Assembly: GCA_047974415.1 (NCBI GenBank)
Contig: JBKECH010000065.1
Location: 1 to 64,000, forward strand
Source of the DNA: JBKEAJ01 sp047974415
GTDB taxonomy: Bacteria; Bacteroidota; Bacteroidia; Bacteroidales; Prolixibacteraceae
Direction: 5' to 3'
DNA length: 64,000 nucleotides
Each line of letters opens with the position of its first letter. Within the stretch, counting starts at the first letter, position 1. Positions 44,892 through 53,759 of this stretch are shown here, in pieces. Under the pieces are notes generated by a model that searched no databases, was not told where the DNA came from, and saw nothing but the letters and a program-made list of their open reading frames with translations. The position numbers and the translations under genes are program-made.

Positions 44892-46307
44892 TTAATGTTC
44901 TATGATATATTTATATAAGTCTAGATACTTCATTGCTGAACTTTCCCAGCTAAAATCTATACTCATAATTTCTTTTATTTTATCATGCATCGCTTGTTTG
45001 TCTGAATATATACGCATGGCACGAGACACTGCGTGGAAAACGTCTTCTTCATTGAGATTTGAGAAAGTGAAACCTTCACCTCCATCTCCAACATCTTGCA
45101 CCGTATCTTTCAATCCGCCTACCAGCCGAACAATTGGAATTGTTCCATATCGCATGGCGTACATCTGATTGAGTCCGCAGGGCTCTACTCGCGATGGCAT
45201 CAGCAAAAAATCAGACCCTGCATATAAATTTCGTGCCAAAACTTCATTGTAGCCAATATAAATCCCAACAAGGTTGTCATACTTTGATTTCAATTCAACA
45301 ACCCTATCGGCAATGTCATGCCGCCCTGAACCGACAATAATGAAATTGATTTTATTCCCTTCGGCGAGTATTTTCTCTATGGCGCCAGGCAATACGTCGG
45401 CTCCTTTTTCGAGGGCAAATCTGCCTATAAATGAGATCAATGGATACTTAGGGTTTAAAGCATATTCTTTACAGAGACCTTCTTTTACTTTGCACTTTCC
45501 TCCTTTAAAATTGGATATGCCGTAGTTGTGGGTAAGCTTTATATCTGAGTCTGGATTCCATTCTGATTCGTCTATGCCGTTTATGATTCCGACGGCTTTT
45601 TCACTCTCCCACTCCACTAAACGCCCTATGGAGCTTGGCGAGCATGTCAGTTCTTGTAAATACCCCTCGGAAACTGTGGTAAAGGCACTTGAACATTTAA
45701 TTGCTGATGCCATAGGGTTTATGTCTCCATCCCAGTCTAACATACCTCGATACCAATGATTGTATATGGGCAATAGACTTTCTTTGTCCCAACCATACTG
45801 CCCTTGATATTCTCCATTATGAATTGTGAATACTGTCGGCACGTCTCTAAGTCTCCAATAATCAAACCCATACTTCATAAGAAATGGTATAAGCCCAGTT
45901 GTATGGTCATGGCAATGAACCACATCTGGAACGGTTTTCCATTGTGTCAGCCAGTTCAATACAACTATCTGAAAGGCTATGTATCGGTCCGAATCGTCAA
46001 AATACCCATAGACTTCATCTCTAGGGAACAAAAACGGAATTTCGACCATATATAAATCAAAGCCCAAGTCGCCACTAGCTTCCTTATATATAACAACATC
46101 CTCGTTCAACGAGCCGAAAATAAAACTATATTTATAGTCTACCTCCCACCTATGTTCTCGGACATAATCTGAGTTAAAAAATGGCATCACCACTTTTGTG
46201 TCAACTCCTGATTGGACAAGATACTTTGGCAAGGACCCAACTACATCGCCTAAGCCTCCTGCTTTTGCAATAGGATAACATTCTGGACTTATGTGTACTA
46301 CTTTCAT
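44892..46307 (-). CDS. glgA: glycogen synthase (GT5)
   Basis: The 471-residue glycosyltransferase family 5 enzyme extends alpha-1,4-glucan from ADP-glucose. The KxGGL motif is KAGGLGDVVGSLPK (residues 16-29) and the nucleotide-sugar-binding Rossmann half carries FIGRFALEKGADVL and LLMPSRVEPCGLNQMYAMRYG cut here to PSRVEPCGLNQ. Length is normal. Confidence 0.95.
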   Translation of the reverse strand: MKVVHISPECYPIAKAGGLGDVVGSLPKYLVQSGVDTKVVMPFFNSDYVREHRWEVDYKYSFIFGSLNEDVVIYKEASGDLGFDLYMVEIPFLFPRDEVYGYFDDSDRYIAFQIVVLNWLTQWKTVPDVVHCHDHTTGLIPFLMKYGFDYWRLRDVPTVFTIHNGEYQGQYGWDKESLLPIYNHWYRGMLDWDGDINPMASAIKCSSAFTTVSEGYLQELTCSPSSIGRLVEWESEKAVGIINGIDESEWNPDSDIKLTHNYGISNFKGGKCKVKEGLCKEYALNPKYPLISFIGRFALEKGADVLPGAIEKILAEGNKINFIIVGSGRHDIADRVVELKSKYDNLVGIYIGYNEVLARNLYAGSDFLLMPSRVEPCGLNQMYAMRYGTIPIVRLVGGLKDTVQDVGDGGEGFTFSNLNEEDVFHAVSRAMRIYSDKQAMHDKIKEIMSIDFSWESSAMKYLDLYKYIIEH

Positions 46308-46734
46308 ATCTATTATATTTATTTGTTATAATCTGCTACATATGAAGAGGTTCCACTTTCAAACCTCTTTCCAATCAACATACATTCGTTATTCTTGGCA
46401 TCCTCATTCAGAATTACGTCATAAATATAGAAATAATAATTTGATATTCCAAAATAAATAACTTTTTTTATTTGTAAATACAAAAATGTTCGATTTAGCA
46501 ATAGGAAAATAGCAGACAAAGCACCTTTGAAACAAAATAAAGAAATAGGCAACAGAAGACCGTAGATACAAGAATGCATTTTCTCTAATATAATTCATTC
46601 AACTTTCGCATTATCACACTTCTCAGTCGCCTCTCAATTCTACATATCAATAAACTTCCTTACTTTTGTGGACCAATATGAAAGGATTATCCGTTGGCAT
46701 TGCACCTTCGGACGCACACTAGAACTTAAACAAA
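46308..46734. other. intergenic region between divergent glgA and tcdA
   Basis: A hairpin (AAGAGGTT with AACCTCTT, 46345-46369) lies in the glgA leader. An 86-codon minus-strand frame (46319-46579) ends 11 bp before glgA but has no known motif, so I do not call it a gene. The divergent promoters lie here, with only the tcdA side giving a good -7 match. Confidence 0.45.
46661..46668 (+). promoter_or_regulatory. -7 promoter element of tcdA
   Basis: TACTTTTG matches TAnnTTTG and lies 66 bp before the start codon. Confidence 0.45.
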
Positions 46735-47487
46735 ATGGATTGGACGGAGCGCACCGAATTGCTGATAGGCACAGAAAAGTTAAGTAGATTACGGACTTCC
46801 CATATTCTAGTAGTTGGAAATGGAGGGGTGGGAGCCTATGCCTCCGAGCAAGTAGTGAGAGCTGGAGTAGGAGCTGTAACAATTATTGATGCAGACACGG
46901 TGAGTAGCTCCAATATCAACAGACAGCTTATAGCACTATCTTCCACGGTGAATAAGAAAAAGTGCGAGGTCCTGAAAGAACGCTTGCTGGACATAAACCC
47001 CAACTTAGAAATCAGGGCTATTTGCAAATACATGAGGGGGGATGATTTCGAAAAACTTCTCAGCAACACTACATTTACGTACATCATCGACTGCATTGAC
47101 ACTCTCGAACCGAAGGTAAGGCTAATCTCAATAGCGATGAAAAAAAACATCCCCATTATAAGCTCGATGGGAGCAGGCAGTAAACTCGACCCCTCGAAAG
47201 TTCGAGTTGCAGGTGTAGAGAAGTCCTACAATTGTAAACTGGCGCGAGCTGTACGAAAGCGCCTACACAGACGAGGGATAAAAAAAGGTTTTAAAGTTGT
47301 TTTTTCGCCAGAAGAAGTTACTGACAACTCCACCCGACTGAAGGACTCTGAAAACAAGAAAACCGTCAACGGCACTATTTCGTACCTTCCCGCAATGTTT
47401 GGGTGCTATTGTGCAGCAACGGTAATTAATGATATAATAAATACTACGGAGACAGAATTAACAATTGAAAATGACACCATTAATTGA
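46735..47487 (+). CDS. tcdA: tRNA threonylcarbamoyladenosine dehydratase
   Basis: The 250-residue E1-like (ThiF/HesA) enzyme uses ATP to cyclise t6A37 of tRNAs to ct6A. Its start WTERTELLIGTEKLSRL is typical of TcdA, the ATP-binding loop is VVGNGGVGAYASEQVVRAG, and the adenylation site includes NRQ and DCIDTLEPK. There is no fused rhodanese domain, separating it from MoeB-type proteins. TsaC-like, which acts earlier in the t6A pathway, is at 51218. Confidence 0.93.
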   Translation: MDWTERTELLIGTEKLSRLRTSHILVVGNGGVGAYASEQVVRAGVGAVTIIDADTVSSSNINRQLIALSSTVNKKKCEVLKERLLDINPNLEIRAICKYMRGDDFEKLLSNTTFTYIIDCIDTLEPKVRLISIAMKKNIPIISSMGAGSKLDPSKVRVAGVEKSYNCKLARAVRKRLHRRGIKKGFKVVFSPEEVTDNSTRLKDSENKKTVNGTISYLPAMFGCYCAATVINDIINTTETELTIENDTIN

Positions 47488-47496
47488 GAATTGAAA

Positions 47497-47898
47497 ATGA
47501 CGAAACAAACATTAAGAAAACGGCTAACATATTACTGGAAGCCAACATTATGGGTTATAATAATGTGCTATGGTATGTTCACAAAACGCACAATGCAAGA
47601 AGAGCCATGGCTTAACATTCCGAATTTAGACAAGTATATACATTTCCTTATGTTTTTCGGCCTCACATTGCTTTTAGAGTCAGGATTCGAAAAGATCTCG
47701 GGAAAGGCACAATACCTACGCACCTACCTATATGCTTTTGGTTTTGCATGTTTGTCAGAGCTCATTCAGCTTTTGTTTATATCGGGTCGTAGTGGCGATG
47801 TTAAAGATTTAATGGCAGATACAGCTGGCATAGTCTGTGCTTTGTTTGCTTGGTATTATGTAATAAGCAAAAAGAAATGGATTCGCAGGCTTCTTTAG
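47497..47898 (+). CDS. VanZ-like family membrane protein
   Basis: The 133-residue protein has four hydrophobic helices and the VanZ pattern NLDKYIHFLMFFGLTLLLE, LSELIQLLFISGRSGDVKDL and MADTAGIVCALFAW. The name comes from a teicoplanin-resistance gene, but most family members have unknown roles. The start at 47497 (MTKQTLRKR) is preferred over an ATG at 47491. It follows tcdA by 9 bp and is probably co-transcribed. Confidence 0.85.
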   Translation: MTKQTLRKRLTYYWKPTLWVIIMCYGMFTKRTMQEEPWLNIPNLDKYIHFLMFFGLTLLLESGFEKISGKAQYLRTYLYAFGFACLSELIQLLFISGRSGDVKDLMADTAGIVCALFAWYYVISKKKWIRRLL

Positions 47899-48001
47899 CT
47901 ATTGCAAATCCATTTATCACTCAAGATACGCACTGGAAAACCGCAGTGAGGGGAAGCTCAAACTTGATAAAATAGAGCCTCTCTATCCATTCATTTCTTT
48001 A

Positions 48002-48880
48002 TCAGAATGTGGCTGTCAATCCTATTCCGAATATTTCTTTCACTTGCAGTATTGGTCTAGCATGTCCGTTCTTGTCTTCAATATCTATATCGTCATCATA
48101 TACAAGATTTATATTGAAATTTGCACTCATATACTTATTAACTTTCATGTTCACCCTTGTATCCCAGTTAACGTCAATATTCTGAGGTTTCTCAAGGTAA
48201 TTCGAGAAGAGGGTCAGTGTAGAGCTAACATTCACGTTTTTTAGTATTTCCTTTGTAGCTTCTGCCTTTATTGTTGTTCCGAGTTCGGCTCTAAATTTTT
48301 CGCCTGGGTCTAGACCAAAGGAGCCTTTATCTGACAATTCTTCATCAAGGACAAAGGTCAGTTTGGTAGATAATGGTGAGGCAAAGACCGAAAGCCATTT
48401 CTTTGGTCGCCAGTCAATACCAAGACCTACAGAGATATATGCTGGAGCCATGAAGTTAGAAACTTTCAAAGAGTCATTGTCGCTATCATATCCTTTATCA
48501 AACTGCGTTTTAAAATCAAAAAGAGCAGAATATTTTAATTTTTTGGTTTTAGAATATCCATACTTTGTAGAGAACTCAAGCCTATCATCAGATTTCTTGA
48601 TACGTTCACCTTCTAATTTATTCACACCATAACCCATTATTAGATTATTATCCCACACCGACTTCCCCTTTTCGTAGTTTAACTTATAGTCTAAAATACC
48701 ACTAAGTGTCAGCGAGTTGTCACCACCTCCCGACCAATTTGAGAAGGAGGTCTGGCTAAACGTAAGAGTGTTTACCAATGTTTTACTCCAATAGGATGTA
48801 TCCTTTACTGCATCTTGACCAAATGCTGTTGATACTACAAGTGCTACAATTGCTATCGACAAGTGTATTTTTCTCATCAT
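48002..48880 (-). CDS. DUF3078 outer-membrane beta-barrel-like protein
   Basis: The 292-residue protein has a signal peptide (MMRKIHLSIAIVALVVSTAFG). The DUF3078 signature follows, with SQTSFSNWSGGGDNSLTL and repeated amphipathic strands (NLIMGYGVNKL, LKYSALFDFKTQFDKGY). It ends in IGLTATF, a terminal aromatic typical of outer-membrane barrels. Function is unknown. It is encoded 14 bp after the coiled-coil protein and converges on vanZ. Confidence 0.88.
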   Translation of the reverse strand: MMRKIHLSIAIVALVVSTAFGQDAVKDTSYWSKTLVNTLTFSQTSFSNWSGGGDNSLTLSGILDYKLNYEKGKSVWDNNLIMGYGVNKLEGERIKKSDDRLEFSTKYGYSKTKKLKYSALFDFKTQFDKGYDSDNDSLKVSNFMAPAYISVGLGIDWRPKKWLSVFASPLSTKLTFVLDEELSDKGSFGLDPGEKFRAELGTTIKAEATKEILKNVNVSSTLTLFSNYLEKPQNIDVNWDTRVNMKVNKYMSANFNINLVYDDDIDIEDKNGHARPILQVKEIFGIGLTATF

Positions 48881-48894
48881 AATTAATACTTTTA

Positions 48895-49818
48895 CTATTT
48901 AATATTATTCAATTTTTCTTTTATTGTTGTTATATTTCTCTCTTGACTTTTTGGGTCGGTCAATTCCCGGAAGTATCTTTCTTTTTCTTGTTTTTCTTTT
49001 TCCAAGGCATTTATCTTCTTACATTCTCCTGTTATATTATTTTGAAGCTTTGACAAATTGTTCTTTGCCTTTTTTAATCGTCTTTCCTCTTTACGCACTT
49101 GTTCGTTGAGTTGTTTTGCATCTTGACTATTTTTCACCAGAGCCCTAAGTTTACTTTTTAAGTGCAAAACTGTAGCTGTTTGCTGCTCAACAAACTGCTG
49201 TTCTATATTTCTTTCGTGTTCAATGCTCTTCAGGACAGCCTTGCAATCATCTATGCATTGCCTGTATTCTGTTATAGACAACCTTGTCCTTTCTCGCTCC
49301 TTAAGCAAGTCTTTCAGAACATCCTCACTATTGCTCAGTTGCCTAGCTACAACTTCAGTATTTGCTTTTACTCCAACTTGTCGTACATAGTTTCTTACTG
49401 CTTCGTACTCTTTCGGGAAGGTTGCATTGGTAATGGCTGTGTCTCCATGAACAAATGCCAGCATAACCGCAACATGCTCATTTCGTGGCTCTAATCTCAT
49501 CATGATATCAACAGCCCTACTACTAATGCTTGGAATTACGGCATTAGTAATATTCACCCCATTAGAAAACTTCTCTACACTTGCTTTGTTATCCTTTTTC
49601 TTTAAAAGCGCACTGAAGCCATTTGGATTAAGCTCGTTTGTAATGAATTGCTCTATCTCGCGACACGAGGTTTCCCTAACAATAAAGCCGAAGCCCTCAA
49701 CATCCCCACATTGCCCTCTGACAGTGACCTTTGCAAGTTTAACACATCCTTCGGTCTGTGCAGATGTGTCTGAATAGCTACAGAAGTAACTAAAGAAGAT
49801 TAATATAAAAAATTTCAC
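48895..49818 (-). CDS. secreted coiled-coil protein of unknown function
   Basis: The 307-residue protein has a signal peptide (about 1-20). A ~130-residue N-terminal domain follows (VTVRGQCGDVEGFGFIVRE, AVIPSISSRAVDIMMRL). The C-terminal half is long coiled coil (about 150-300) rich in Lys, Glu and Gln. I do not recognise the family. Being co-encoded with a DUF3078 barrel, it may be periplasmic and work with it. Confidence 0.7.
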   Translation of the reverse strand: MKFFILIFFSYFCSYSDTSAQTEGCVKLAKVTVRGQCGDVEGFGFIVRETSCREIEQFITNELNPNGFSALLKKKDNKASVEKFSNGVNITNAVIPSISSRAVDIMMRLEPRNEHVAVMLAFVHGDTAITNATFPKEYEAVRNYVRQVGVKANTEVVARQLSNSEDVLKDLLKERERTRLSITEYRQCIDDCKAVLKSIEHERNIEQQFVEQQTATVLHLKSKLRALVKNSQDAKQLNEQVRKEERRLKKAKNNLSKLQNNITGECKKINALEKEKQEKERYFRELTDPKSQERNITTIKEKLNNIK

Positions 49819-49847
49819 GCTGTCTTTCGTTTTAGCCTACAAATATA

Positions 49848-50984
49848 TTAATATTTATTTATTCTAAAATTTAGTCTTTCAAGTATACCTCTCAAATATA
49901 CTGAGTTGCAATTTGAAATTTCAAAGCAACGAAACTCCCTTCTTATAGGGTAATTACTTCTTTGAGCTTCGAAAGCGCTCGGCATATCCCTTAATCTCTT
50001 ATCGTCTTGTTCTATTTCATAAGTCTTTAGGATAATACTCATTGCTCTTTCCTCGTCGTTTGCCCCTTCAACCCTAGGCGCATCTATAATCAGGCTTGCA
50101 GGCCTTTCGTGTGCTTGGCATTGCCACTCATCCAAACCCAGATTCAGACTTTTACTGACAAATTGCACTGCCATTGTCGTACCCATCGCTTTACCGTCTT
50201 TTGAATATCCTGCAATATGAGGGCTTGCAATGTCACAGAGCTTCAGTAAATCTACATTTATATTCGGCTCATTTTCCCAGCAATCAATCACTGCACCTCT
50301 GCATTTATTGCTTTTTATAGCGTCTATCAGAGCTAAACTATCAAGCACTTCACCCCTGCATGTATTAATTATGAATGGGGCTTTCTTTAGTTTATTGAAA
50401 AATGCTCTATCGGCAAGATGAAAGGTTTTATGCTCTCCACTCGTTGTTAAAGGAGTGTGTAAAGTTATGATGTCAGCATGCTCGATTATCTCGTCCAGCC
50501 TGTCCATCTCTGGATTATTCTCGCTTATAGCTCTTGGTGGATCCGACAGTATAACATCAATACCTAAGACCTCGGCAGAACGTTGCACCTTTGTCCCTAC
50601 ATGTCCCAGACCAACAATCCCAAGCGTAAACTTACCTTGTGATATCTTTTTTGAGAGCACAAGCCTTGATATTGCAGACATCACATATTGATTTACCGAT
50701 TCTGCATTACAGCCTGGAGCATTCGACCATCTTATATTATTCCTTTCGCAGTATTCTACGTCAATGTGGTCATAGCCAATGGTTGCAGTAGCAATGGCTC
50801 TTACTTTAGTATTGGCAAGCAGGTGTTTATTACAGACTGTTCTTGTCCTTACTATCAGAGCATCAGCATCTATTAGTAACTCTTTGGTAATGTCTGCTCC
50901 ATTTATATATAAGGCATCTATATCTTGCCTATTCTCAAATGCATCTCTGATGTATGGAATATCTTTGTCAATGACAATTTTCAT
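49848..50984 (-). CDS. pdxB: erythronate-4-phosphate dehydrogenase
   Basis: I choose the start at 50984 (MKIVIDKDIPYIRDAF), giving 378 residues. The longer frame to 51047 runs into the family C repeat. PdxB oxidises 4-phosphoerythronate in pyridoxal phosphate synthesis. The D-2-hydroxyacid dehydrogenase fold is clear: GIVGLGHVGTKVQ, INTCRGEVLDS, and catalytic SPHIAGYS, with the PdxB-specific C-terminal dimerisation domain. Confidence 0.93.
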   Translation of the reverse strand: MKIVIDKDIPYIRDAFENRQDIDALYINGADITKELLIDADALIVRTRTVCNKHLLANTKVRAIATATIGYDHIDVEYCERNNIRWSNAPGCNAESVNQYVMSAISRLVLSKKISQGKFTLGIVGLGHVGTKVQRSAEVLGIDVILSDPPRAISENNPEMDRLDEIIEHADIITLHTPLTTSGEHKTFHLADRAFFNKLKKAPFIINTCRGEVLDSLALIDAIKSNKCRGAVIDCWENEPNINVDLLKLCDIASPHIAGYSKDGKAMGTTMAVQFVSKSLNLGLDEWQCQAHERPASLIIDAPRVEGANDEERAMSIILKTYEIEQDDKRLRDMPSAFEAQRSNYPIRREFRCFEISNCNSVYLRGILERLNFRINKY

Positions 50985-50996
50985 GTGTCTAAAATA

Positions 50997-51090
50997 CTGC
51001 AATAAGCTGTAAGCCACAAGCTTTAAGCTTTTGCTGGTTATAATCATTCGCCTGTGTGTAGTTAGGCTTACAGCCTATAGCCTACTGCAT
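50997..51090 (-). repeat. family C repeat, uninterrupted copy
   Basis: The ~94-bp sequence has imperfect inverted ends (TGCAATAAGCTGTAAGCC and, on the other strand, TGCAGTAGGCTATAGGC). Read on the minus strand it matches 13394-13643 across its full length apart from the family A element inserted there. It sits directly upstream of pdxB. Confidence 0.75.
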
Positions 51091-51217
51091 GGCTCGTTTC
51101 ATATTATACTCATCTCATTAAAAGTTATTTATATACGCGAGAGACCTAATATTCCATTGTGTAGTGTTTCTAACTCCCTGTGACGTTTGATAGTCCTATA
51201 ACACCTGAGCTGTAAGA

Positions 51218-51799
51218 TCATTTTCTAAGGATCTCAACACCTCCGTTTGACTGTAGTTTAATAATTGCCGACGGTTTAACTTTCGTACAGTCGTCCTGCC
51301 TATACTTCACCACATAGTCGACGCCATCTATTATATTTTTGTCTATTTGCCCAAAAGTAGCAGGAGTAGTACTTCCAGCGATGTTTGCCGAAGTAGAGAC
51401 CAAGGCTTTTTTGAACCTTTTTGTGAGGCTTTGCGAAAAGCGCTCTTTTGTAACTCTTATAGCTACGGAATTATCCTCGGGGATGAGATTTCTTGCTAGG
51501 TTTTTTGCACCATCGTATATTATGGTTGTTGGCTCTACTACACAGTCCAGCAACTCGTATGCTATATCTGGAAGAGTGGCTGTATAGCTCTCAATCACAG
51601 CAATATCTCCTAGAAGAATTATCATGTTTTTCGAACTCTCCCTCTTCTTGAGCTTATAAATCCTTTCTACAGCCATTTCGTTAGACGCATCACAACCTAT
51701 CCCCCATACTGTATCCGTCGGGTATAGTATTATCCCTCCGTTTCTCAGCACTCCAAGAGCTTCTTCTATATCTTTGTTAAAACTATCCATATTATGCAT
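51218..51799 (-). CDS. tsaC: threonylcarbamoyl-AMP synthase (TsaC/YrdC type)
   Basis: The 193-residue YrdC-domain protein makes threonylcarbamoyl-AMP from threonine, bicarbonate and ATP for tRNA t6A. Conserved blocks are GGIILYPTDTVWGIGCDA near residue 20, KKRESSKNMIILL (basic nucleotide-binding patch) and VSTSANIAGSTTP. The C-terminal Sua5 domain is absent, so it is the short form. TcdA at 46735 acts later in the same modification. Confidence 0.92.
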   Translation of the reverse strand: MHNMDSFNKDIEEALGVLRNGGIILYPTDTVWGIGCDASNEMAVERIYKLKKRESSKNMIILLGDIAVIESYTATLPDIAYELLDCVVEPTTIIYDGAKNLARNLIPEDNSVAIRVTKERFSQSLTKRFKKALVSTSANIAGSTTPATFGQIDKNIIDGVDYVVKYRQDDCTKVKPSAIIKLQSNGGVEILRK

Positions 51800-51830
51800 G
51801 TTCGTATTTTATCGGTATGTATAATTAAGA

Positions 51831-51889
51831 GGGCGAACACTCAGGCTCACCCCTACCTTTTGGGCAAGCACAGAGGTTCGCCCCTACTT
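51831..51889. repeat. small GGGCGAAC-type palindromic repeat
   Basis: GGGCGAAC at the left and GTTCGCCC at the right are inverted, and AGGCTCACCCCTAC / AGGTTCGCCCCTAC form an internal direct repeat. It abuts a truncated family A element. Its identity is uncertain. Confidence 0.4.
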
Positions 51890-51935
51890 AATATCTAAAG
51901 TCTAGTTCAGGCTCCCGACATTATGGACAGACTCT
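51889..51935 (-). mobile_element. family A insertion element, truncated copy 9
   Basis: TAATATCTAAAGTCTAGTTC then AGGCTCCCGACATTATGGACAGACTCTA is the left third of the element, ending in the terminal CTA. The remainder is replaced by the small palindromic repeat. Confidence 0.65.
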
Positions 51936-51937
51936 AG

Positions 51938-52840
51938 TTATGACCACAAATTCTGTGGGTACTCATCTTTGTCAAGCAGAGCTTTAATCTGCTCTATTAC
52001 AAACGGTTTATCTTCTGGATAAGTAACTCCAAACCATGTTGCAGGCGAGTCCAGCAACTTCACTCTGATGTCTCCTGACTGAATAGCGTCCATCACCACT
52101 GTTGGAATAAGATACTCCGATTTCATTTCAGTGCCACGCTCTTTCAGAAAGCCTACAAACTGCGATTTGAAGATATCAAAAACATTAGGCTTGAAAGCCC
52201 ACATATTCATAGACACTGGAGTTTCTTCGGCTAATTCCGTCTTAGGTTCTTGGTCAAAGAAATATATCTTCCCATCTTTATCTCTCTTTATTTTTAGTCG
52301 CTCTACCACTTCTGTAAGGTGTCCGTTATTATCTGCCACACACACGCCTCTCGATACTGTCCCATGTTCGGTTATTGTTTTGTTCAGGCGGTATCCGATA
52401 ACTGCATTCTCTTTACTATCGGCATTGGTAGTTAAGAAGTTGTAGGCAACTTTGTATGCTTCTCTTCCGTAAAAGTCATCAGCATTTATAATTAAGAATG
52501 GTTCATTCACAGCACTCTGAGCCATCATTGAAGCATGTGCTGTTCCCCATGGTTTTCCCCTTCCTTCTGGAACAGAAAAACCTTCGGGTAGATTTGTAAG
52601 TTCCTGATAAACATACTCGACATTAATCTTCCCTTCGAGCTTAGGACCAAAGGCTTTCTTAAAAGCCTCTGCAAAATCGTGTCGTATGATAAATACAACC
52701 TTTCCAAAGCCTGCTTTAATGGCATCATAAATAGAATAGTCGATTATTGCTTCTCCGGATGGACCAAAAGCATCCATTTGCTTCAATCCTCCGTACCTGC
52801 TACCCATCCCGGCAGCTAGAATTACTAATGTTGGTTTCAT
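51938..52840 (-). CDS. sugar-phosphate nucleotidyltransferase
   Basis: The 300-residue GT-A-type protein starts TLVILAAGMGSRYGGLKQMD, the nucleotide-binding loop of the sugar nucleotidyltransferase superfamily. Further landmarks are KPWGTAHASMMAQ and the metal-site block INADDFYGREAY. It is related to UTP-glucose-1-phosphate and similar transferases, but sugar and nucleotide specificity cannot be read from the sequence. A role in capsule or glycan precursor supply is plausible. It stands alone. Confidence 0.85.
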   Translation of the reverse strand: MKPTLVILAAGMGSRYGGLKQMDAFGPSGEAIIDYSIYDAIKAGFGKVVFIIRHDFAEAFKKAFGPKLEGKINVEYVYQELTNLPEGFSVPEGRGKPWGTAHASMMAQSAVNEPFLIINADDFYGREAYKVAYNFLTTNADSKENAVIGYRLNKTITEHGTVSRGVCVADNNGHLTEVVERLKIKRDKDGKIYFFDQEPKTELAEETPVSMNMWAFKPNVFDIFKSQFVGFLKERGTEMKSEYLIPTVVMDAIQSGDIRVKLLDSPATWFGVTYPEDKPFVIEQIKALLDKDEYPQNLWS

Positions 52841-52915
52841 AAAATCTAATTATAATAAAATGAGCAGTAAATGTAATAAATAATATTCAATGCGCCTAAG
52901 ATTATCCTCTCAGAA

Positions 52916-53569
52916 TTATTTTATTTGCATGTAGATAAGCTCTGCCATCTTTGCTGCACCTTCCGCATTGGGGTGTATATGGTCTGGAAACAAGGCACCA
53001 TCGTCTAACATAGGAGTATGAAGATCTATTGCTTGAAAATTTAACTCCTTGCAAATTTCGTCAATTATTGGAATTATCTCATCGACAATCACAATGTCAC
53101 TAATCATATAATTCGATTGGAAGGCTGGTACAGGTTTCACCAGAATCACCCTAGGGCGAGACGATAGTTTTTGGAAAGATTCTATAAGATCTATGTAGTC
53201 AGTTTTATACTCCTTTCCGTATTGCCAATTCTGAGGCTTGGTATCGTTCGTTCCTAGCTTTATCAAGATAACATTCGGATTCCATGACAGAGCATCTTTA
53301 TAAGCCTTCTCATTGATGTATGGAAAATCACCTTTTCTAAGGAGGGTTCTTCCACTAACACCGTAATTTTTAACGATATAATCACTGCCCAACAAGGCAT
53401 TAAGTTTTGGTGGATATGCTAGGCTATCTCGTCCTTCTATCCCTGCCCCAAAAGTTATGCTATCGCCTACGCAAGCAATTCTTATGAGTTCCTGTTTTGT
53501 ACAGCCCCCCAATATGGCAACAAAAAGAATCAATGTCAAAAAGAAGTATGTAAATATTCTCATGTTCAT
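52916..53569 (-). CDS. SGNH/GDSL-hydrolase lipoprotein
   Basis: The 217-residue protein has a lipoprotein signal with lipobox ILGGC (Cys about 23). SGNH blocks follow: the nucleophile in ACVGDSITFGAG, the Gly block near NYGVSGRT, the Asn block KLGTNDTKP, and the catalytic DHIHPNAEGA near the end. It probably removes acyl or acetyl esters from a carbohydrate at the cell surface or periplasm. Substrate is unknown. Confidence 0.9.
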   Translation of the reverse strand: MNMRIFTYFFLTLILFVAILGGCTKQELIRIACVGDSITFGAGIEGRDSLAYPPKLNALLGSDYIVKNYGVSGRTLLRKGDFPYINEKAYKDALSWNPNVILIKLGTNDTKPQNWQYGKEYKTDYIDLIESFQKLSSRPRVILVKPVPAFQSNYMISDIVIVDEIIPIIDEICKELNFQAIDLHTPMLDDGALFPDHIHPNAEGAAKMAELIYMQIK

Positions 53570-53581
53570 TTATTTTCAATT

Positions 53582-53684
53582 TAAAGTCCGCCTATGAAGC
53601 CCAATATCCGCATTACACTCTTTACAATAATCCTCTGGGAATTAATATTCTAGCCCAAACCCTCGACCCTATAAACGAACACTA
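53582..53684 (-). mobile_element. family A insertion element, degenerate copy 10
   Basis: TAAAGTCCGCCTATGAAGCC then CAATATCCGCATTACACTC and the far end CCCTATAAACGAACACTA match the two ends of the family. The central hairpin is deleted or scrambled and the flanking dinucleotides no longer match. Confidence 0.55.
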
Positions 53685-53759
53685 ACTGAAATCAAAACAA
53701 AGCTCCCAGTCTTGACTTATACCCCCGACCATAACATGATTAACAGGCACACAAAGCAA

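Noticed and set aside
46319..46579. 86-codon minus-strand frame ending 11 bp before glgA
   Set aside because: Close spacing looks operon-like, but the N-terminal half is low-quality hydrophobic sequence, no family is recognised and a leader hairpin overlaps it. It could be a leader peptide, but evidence is too thin.
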